Source: Methanosarcina sp. UBA289
GTDB lineage: Archaea > Halobacteriota > Methanosarcinia > Methanosarcinales > Methanosarcinaceae
Length of the DNA stretch: 48,561 nucleotides
Reading direction: 5' to 3'
Assembly: GCA_002496565.1 (NCBI GenBank)
Contig: DAKJ01000015.1
Location: forward strand, 1 to 48,561
The notes beneath the pieces are model-generated. The model worked only from the letters and a program-made list of their open reading frames with translations, was not told where the DNA came from and searched no databases. A program made the position numbers and the translations under genes. Positions 43,841 to 48,561 of this stretch are shown piece after piece. Positions within the stretch are counted from its first letter, which is position 1. Each line of letters begins with the position of its first letter.

Positions 43841-45937
43841 TCAGTTCCTGCACCCAAAAAGATTCTTAGCCTGTACGGAAGCGGGTGAAACCTCAGGAAT
43901 ATCGAAGCTGAGCTTTGTAAGATTTCTGAGTTTTTCGATAATTGAGTTCTTTTTCGGGCCCACAAGGCTGTGTTCCATTACCTCCGCAATGGAGGAAACG
44001 GGAATGATCTGGATTTTTTCCTTGTATGCCTTCTCAATAAGGACATCAGCTTCGTTTGCTTTTGGAATAATGACTTTCTTCATCCCAGCCTGAGCCGCAG
44101 CTTCAATCTTATATGTAACTCCGCCTACAGGCAGGACATCTCCCCTCACTGAAAGGGAGCCTGTCATCGCTACAGTCTGGTCTACAGGAATCTTTTCGAT
44201 GGCAGATATGACAGCTGTTGCAATGGAAACCGATGCACTGTCTCCTTCCACACCTTCGTAGGTTCCTACAAACTGAATATGGACATCATGTCTGGATATA
44301 TCCGTACCAGTCATGTTTTTAATCACAGCAGAGACGTTTTGCACTGCTTCCTTTGCAATTGTCTTTAGCTTACCTGTTGCTATAATTCGTCCTTCAGCTC
44401 CGGAAATTGCAGGGGTGACTTCGGACACGATAGGGAGTACGATTCCTGAGTCTCCACCCATGACCGCAAGCCCGTTGACCCTGCCCACAGCAGACCCTCT
44501 TCTGAGGAATGATTCGTATTCCTTGCGTTGTTCCAGGTAGCTGTCTGCAAGCTGCTGTTCTATAGATCTTGCGATTCTCTTTGCTGCTAGTACATGCTCT
44601 GCGGTTGTTAATGGAGCGCTTTCGGAATGGGCAATGTCTCCTGCCACACGTACAAGCCCGCCAAGATCACGAAGCTTGAGAGTAAGGTGGCCTTTCCTAC
44701 CTGCCCGCCGACGGGCTTCCCGTATTACTTCTTCCACTGCACCTTCATCGAAGTGAGGGATATGTCCGTCCCGAACAACTTCCTGGGCAACGAAACGAAC
44801 CATTTTCTTCCGGTTCTCAGGAGTATCTTCCATGGAGTCCCGCATGTATACTTCGTAGCCGTAACCTTTTATTCTTGACCTAAGCGCAGGGTGCATCTTC
44901 TGTACGGCATCGAGGTTCCCTGCAGAAACCATAATAAAATCGCAGGGTACAGGCTCAGTTTTGACAAGAGCGCCTGAACTTCTCTCTGACTGCCCGGTAA
45001 TTGGGTATTCCTTTTCCTGAAGAGCAGTCAGGAGACTCTGCTGGGATTCCAGCTTGAGAGTATTGATTTCGTCAATAAAGAGTACACCTTTGTGGGCCTT
45101 GTGGATATCTCCGGCTTCTACCCTGTCGTGAGCAGGAGTTTCAAGTCCACCTGACTGGAACGGGTCGTGCCTCACATCCCCAAGCAGAGCCCCTGCGTGA
45201 GCTCCGGTGGCATCGATATAGGGTGCGTGCTCTTTGTCATAATTTGAAACCGCCATTTTCGGGATCATCATTTCTTCTTTAGGCAAGAACTGGCGGGTTA
45301 GCATGAGAATCATAATGCCTGCAATAATGCCCCAGAGTAATTGACCAACAAAATAAGAGTAAATGATAATACCCACAACAAAAAGCATCATGAGCATATT
45401 CCGAGCCTGGGCTTTCTTTCTGGCTTCCATCTTGTGAGCCATGACGATTTCTCTGCCCTTTCCGGCAGGAACCTCCCTTATTTTGGGGTTGTTCAGGTCT
45501 TCCATGTTAGGATATACAAGGATATCTTTGAGTTCTTCTTTAGGAAGAAGTTCTGCCATTGCTTTTGCAAGCAGGGATTTCCCTGTTCCTGGAGTCCCTA
45601 TCATCATGATATGCCGTCTTTGGCTAGCTGCCTTTTTCACGACTTCTACGGCATGCTCCTGCCCCAGCACCTGGTCAATAAGAAGTTTGGGTACATCGAT
45701 ATTAGAAGTATTTTCAAACTGGAAGCCGATATCAATATCTTCATCCATGTCCTGATCGGACTCAGACTCGGCCTTAACTTGATTGGATTCAAACCCAGTC
45801 ATACCCCCACCGGATTCATCCTTCTTCTGGTCGGCCGCAGACTTGTCTCCATCCTGAACGGGCTCGCCAATATTTTGAGCGGGTTCGTCCATCTTCCCCG
45901 AAGACTCGTCTATGTTCTGATTATTATTATATACCAT
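43841..45937 (-). CDS. lonB: Archaeal membrane-anchored Lon protease (LonB)
   Basis: The 698-residue protein has an acidic N-terminus (residues 1-75), Walker A GTPGTGKS (114-121), a two-helix membrane anchor at about 180-214 (MLMMLFVVGIIIYSYFVGQL then LWGIIAGIMILML), Walker B VLFIDEIN (287-293), and the C-terminal protease domain with Ser568 in GDSASVS and Lys611 in VTYKIEAAA as catalytic dyad. LonB degrades proteins at the inner face of the archaeal membrane. It is the first gene of an operon with tldD and tldE. Confidence 0.97.
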   Translation of the reverse strand: MVYNNNQNIDESSGKMDEPAQNIGEPVQDGDKSAADQKKDESGGGMTGFESNQVKAESESDQDMDEDIDIGFQFENTSNIDVPKLLIDQVLGQEHAVEVVKKAASQRRHIMMIGTPGTGKSLLAKAMAELLPKEELKDILVYPNMEDLNNPKIREVPAGKGREIVMAHKMEARKKAQARNMLMMLFVVGIIIYSYFVGQLLWGIIAGIMILMLTRQFLPKEEMMIPKMAVSNYDKEHAPYIDATGAHAGALLGDVRHDPFQSGGLETPAHDRVEAGDIHKAHKGVLFIDEINTLKLESQQSLLTALQEKEYPITGQSERSSGALVKTEPVPCDFIMVSAGNLDAVQKMHPALRSRIKGYGYEVYMRDSMEDTPENRKKMVRFVAQEVVRDGHIPHFDEGAVEEVIREARRRAGRKGHLTLKLRDLGGLVRVAGDIAHSESAPLTTAEHVLAAKRIARSIEQQLADSYLEQRKEYESFLRRGSAVGRVNGLAVMGGDSGIVLPIVSEVTPAISGAEGRIIATGKLKTIAKEAVQNVSAVIKNMTGTDISRHDVHIQFVGTYEGVEGDSASVSIATAVISAIEKIPVDQTVAMTGSLSVRGDVLPVGGVTYKIEAAAQAGMKKVIIPKANEADVLIEKAYKEKIQIIPVSSIAEVMEHSLVGPKKNSIIEKLRNLTKLSFDIPEVSPASVQAKNLFGCRN

Positions 45938-46515
45938 GGTTAGCTCACATATTCGAACGTTATTGAATAGACGTTACTGATCGATATATATACTTGACGT
46001 TTTCGAAAAAATGATCTATTTAATGATAAAATTATTGGCAAAAAGCGGGATGCCACAATAAAGAATTTCTCGATTTACTGTGACCCCATCCATATTTCGA
46101 CTAATTATATAGACTTTCGGTATATAAAATTAACCTACTACTAAATGTATAATATAGAAACCTTTTATTATATACTTATTTGCTAATTACCTATTTGGCT
46201 CGAAAACGCGATAGATAATCAATTTTCAAATCATTGCTTAATGATAGTTTCAGCTCTTTTATGATATTCCTCTATAAATACATTGAGCATCGTTCGCTAA
46301 TTTAGAGCCAATTTAGTTTTGGATCCTAATAGTTAAAAAATATATACGAGTTAATTCCGAGTTAGTCAGAACTGGCTCAGAATGATTTAGCGCTAGCTCA
46401 TCCCATTTCAGAGCTAAATTAGAGGTAATTAGGAGATAAGTCTAAGCTATGTCCAGCCGGCTATTCATAAATCGGCATCGACAGCTATTTAAAAAACAGG
46501 AGGCATTTTTCTCTT
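45938..46515. other. Intergenic stretch between divergent genes
   Basis: It contains the divergent promoters of lonB and of the TPR gene. A TATA-like element on the minus strand (around 45980-45992, TATATATATCGA) is a plausible lonB promoter. I recognised no other element. Confidence 0.4.
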
Positions 46516-47397
46516 ATGTCCAGAAGCAAGGTAAAAAATCTTCTCCTTCTAAAGCAAATTCACAGTGCCGTAGCCCAGATCCGAAAAGGCAAGATGGATA
46601 AAGCCCTTGAAACCCTAGATAAAGCCGAAGACTCTGCAAGGAAAGCAAAAGCCACCGACGCCGTATATTATATTCTTTTTATGCGCGGAGGCATCTTTTA
46701 TACTGAGTCAAAGTATGATGAAGCCCTCGAAACCTATGAAAAGGCGCTTGATGCAGGTTCGGAACTCCTTAAAACTAACCCTGAAAATAACGATTACAAG
46801 CACTACATGGGCACAACCCTGAGCAATACCGGAAACCTTCTTAAAAGGAAAGGCGAAAATTCGAAAGCTGCTGAATATTATGCTCAGGCCCGTGAGACCT
46901 ATGTAAATCTTCTGGCAAAAGATCCTGGAAATGCAGTCTTCCGATCTACTGCCGGCGAGAACCTGAACAACTATGCAGCTCTCCTTACGGACATGGGTTC
47001 TTTTGAGGAAGCATGTGAAGTCCTCAGGCAGGCGATTGAGCTCTACGAAAAGCTTCTTGAAGAAAAGCCCGACAACCTGGGCTATCAAGCCGAACTTGCA
47101 GTCGCGCTCAGTCAGCTTGGAAAATGCCTGATCCAGCAGAGTCCGGAAAACTGCGGAACTGCAAAACAAAGCCTTGAAAAAGCTCTTTCCATGCAGGAAA
47201 ACATCCTCACCCAGCAGCCCGAAAATGCAACTATTATAGATGCCATTGCTTTAACCCGGGAGAGACTTGAAAAACTGGAAACCCTGGAAAAACAGGAAAA
47301 GCCTGAAAATCTGGAAAATCCGGAAACCCTGGAAGAACAGGAAAAAACAGAAACTTTGGAAGAACAAGAAAATCCGGAAAATTCGGAAAGGCTTTAA
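46516..47397 (+). CDS. TPR-repeat protein with a charged C-terminal tail
   Basis: The 293-residue protein has about five TPR helix pairs (for example ALETLDKAEDSARKAKATDA, DEALETYEKALDAGSELLK, NTGNLLKRKGENSKAAEYYA). Its C-terminal 45 residues consist of imperfect repeats of EKxE(N/T)LE(N/E)PE. GGAGG lies about 12 bases upstream of the ATG. TPR proteins act as binding scaffolds; the partner is not known. It lies divergent from lonB. A related, frameshifted TPR gene starts at 48071. Confidence 0.85.
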   Translation: MSRSKVKNLLLLKQIHSAVAQIRKGKMDKALETLDKAEDSARKAKATDAVYYILFMRGGIFYTESKYDEALETYEKALDAGSELLKTNPENNDYKHYMGTTLSNTGNLLKRKGENSKAAEYYAQARETYVNLLAKDPGNAVFRSTAGENLNNYAALLTDMGSFEEACEVLRQAIELYEKLLEEKPDNLGYQAELAVALSQLGKCLIQQSPENCGTAKQSLEKALSMQENILTQQPENATIIDAIALTRERLEKLETLEKQEKPENLENPETLEEQEKTETLEEQENPENSERL

Positions 47398-47508
47398 GGT
47401 TTTTATCTCAAATGCGCCGGCAGCATCATAGAGAGCTGAGTCATAGAGGATAGCGTCATAGAGCCTATAATCTCTTAAAATCCGCAAAAATCCGAACACT
47501 TCAACTTT

Positions 47509-47847
47509 TTACAGGTTCTCCTTTGAAAACAGCAGCATGTGCACATAAAGCAAAATCAGCAGGCCTGCAACGATTCCTGAGATAAACTGGAAAGTAAAGT
47601 ATGAATAAACAACCAGCCCAAGCACGAAGAGAGTAATAAGAATATTTGCAAGCCGAACTCTCTTCCTCATCTGAGGATCTAGCGGAGTTCCGGCTTCTTT
47701 TTCATCTAGCTGACATTCCCTAAAGTAACTCCTTTCTCTTTTCATAAGGAAATAGAGTCTCAGAATGAGAACATCAATAACTATGCCCCAGAGAAGCTGG
47801 CCGATATACAAGGTATAAAAGAGGATAGCTGCGAGAAAGATACTCAC
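47509..47847 (-). CDS. Membrane protein resembling a duplicated LonB anchor
   Basis: The 112-residue protein has two hydrophobic parts, LFYTLYIGQLLWGIVIDVLI and VVYSYFTFQFISGIVAGLLI, separated by a charged loop. Each resembles the LonB anchor segment IIIYSYFVGQLLWGIIAGIM. The region upstream remains in frame (EIRKREKIYLLL) without a normal start codon, and aligns with LonB sequence before its anchor. So the protein may be longer and use an unusual start, or be a lonB-derived fragment. The current start is a GTG without a ribosome binding site. Confidence 0.55.
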   Translation of the reverse strand: MSIFLAAILFYTLYIGQLLWGIVIDVLILRLYFLMKRERSYFRECQLDEKEAGTPLDPQMRKRVRLANILITLFVLGLVVYSYFTFQFISGIVAGLLILLYVHMLLFSKENL

Positions 47848-48070
47848 AAGCAGGAGGTATATTTTTTCTCGTTTTCTAATTTCAAGAATCTCGATTCTAC
47901 CCTTCCCCCGAATCTCGATCTTATTCTTACTTCATTTCTCTGTTCACATTATTTACCTTTTCCCTGTGTGCAAAGAATAAGAAGCAAACCATCTCTTATT
48001 CACGCACTTTTGCTACAACTCTATAGTAAAAAAACAAAATGTTTAAGCTATCCTGAATTTATCTTTTATT

Positions 48071-48561
48071 ATGTCAGAGAGTTTGAGAGATTCAGCAATA
48101 ACCTCCTTTAATGAAGCTTTAGAGCTAATTCAAAGAGATCAAAAAGAGGAAGCCTTAAAAGCGCTTGAAAAAGTCGAAGAAGCCGCAGGCCAGGCTGAAG
48201 CGTATGATATTTTTTCTATATATTCAGGCTTTAAAAGGACATCTAATGCAGGTAATAGGAGCATATGAAGAAGCTCTAAATATCCACTCTTTTGCCATAG
48301 AAGTTGCTGAAGAGCTTCTTATAAATGATCCTGATAACGAGTTTTATCAGTCAATTCTTCAGATGAACCTTGACGAAATTATTACTCTTGGAAATCTTTT
48401 CTATAACACGGGACTTTTTCTTCAAGCAAAAAATTGCTATGAACTACACCTTCTAATCTCTCAAAATCTCCTTGAAAACGACCCCGAAAACTTATCTTAC
48501 CAATCAGATGTAGCAATGACACTCAACAATTTAGGAAACTTGCTTTCTGATATGGGGCGCA
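48071..48561 (+). CDS. TPR-repeat protein, frameshifted and cut by the window end
   Basis: The first frame (48071-48268) reads MSESLRDSAITSFNEALELI then ALEKVEEAAGQAEAYDI, like the start of the TPR protein at 46516. Homology continues in another frame from about 48210 (YIQALKGHLMQVIGAYEEAL, FAIEVAEELLINDPDNEFYQ, NNLGNLLSDMG), after a T-run at 48210-48215. Either the gene is broken by a frameshift or two short genes overlap. It runs off the end of the window. Confidence 0.6.

Noticed and set aside
45341..45943. 200-codon plus-strand frame opposite lonB
   Set aside because: Antisense to the lonB coding region; composition is that of a shadow frame.

Overview
The window looks like a chromosomal segment of a methanogenic archaeon of the genus Methanosarcina. 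The evidence is its AT-rich spacers, archaeal TATA-type promoters, an archaeal membrane-lipid gene (carS), a membrane-anchored archaeal LonB protease, a nickel CO dehydrogenase with its ferredoxin-like partner (cooS-cooF), a remnant of the methanogen methyltransferase subunit MtrA, and a tRNA-Leu(CAG) with archaeal features. I inferred the genus from recognised protein families, not from a database search.

Bases 1-7400 are a gene graveyard around a few intact genes: a CbiZ-type cobinamide amidohydrolase, an aminoglycoside-phosphotransferase-like kinase, a ThrE-type exporter and a DGC-domain protein. Between them lie a 135-bp tandem duplication, a Tc-toxin-like fragment, the 5' half of a tRNA-Leu gene cut at the anticodon loop, an amidohydrolase tail and a broken mtrA-like gene.

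Bases 7500-22300 form a metalloid and thiol-chemistry island. It holds four ArsR-family repressors with ELCVC-like metal-binding boxes, an Acr3 arsenite pump, two ArsP-type permeases, an ArsC arsenate reductase, a redox-active thioredoxin, a DGC protein, an AhpD-like protein and several small cysteine-rich proteins. It also holds a decayed arsM-like gene, a hydantoinase/oxoprolinase-like protein, a DsrE-DsrF-DsrH operon and two paralogous regulators that fuse an ArsR-type winged helix to a C-terminal Fe-S domain. Three to four promoters in the island share one palindromic operator (ATATCRAT, four bases, ATYGATAT) placed over the expected transcription start. This suggests a single regulatory circuit.

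Bases 22800-25300 hold a truncated transposase fused to a decayed second copy of the kinase gene, a pentapeptide-repeat protein and tRNA-Leu(CAG). Bases 25500-34000 are housekeeping: argF, purD, pyrE, carS, a lysine-rich small protein, pyrG, a membrane protein and a Trm112-like zinc protein. Bases 34500-38900 contain cooS-cooF and two universal stress proteins. Between the latter, a 10-codon ORF with a strong ribosome binding site sits inside a long inverted repeat. Bases 39300-48561 contain a clostripain-family peptidase, a lonB-tldD-tldE operon, TPR proteins and a small membrane protein that looks like a duplicated LonB membrane anchor.
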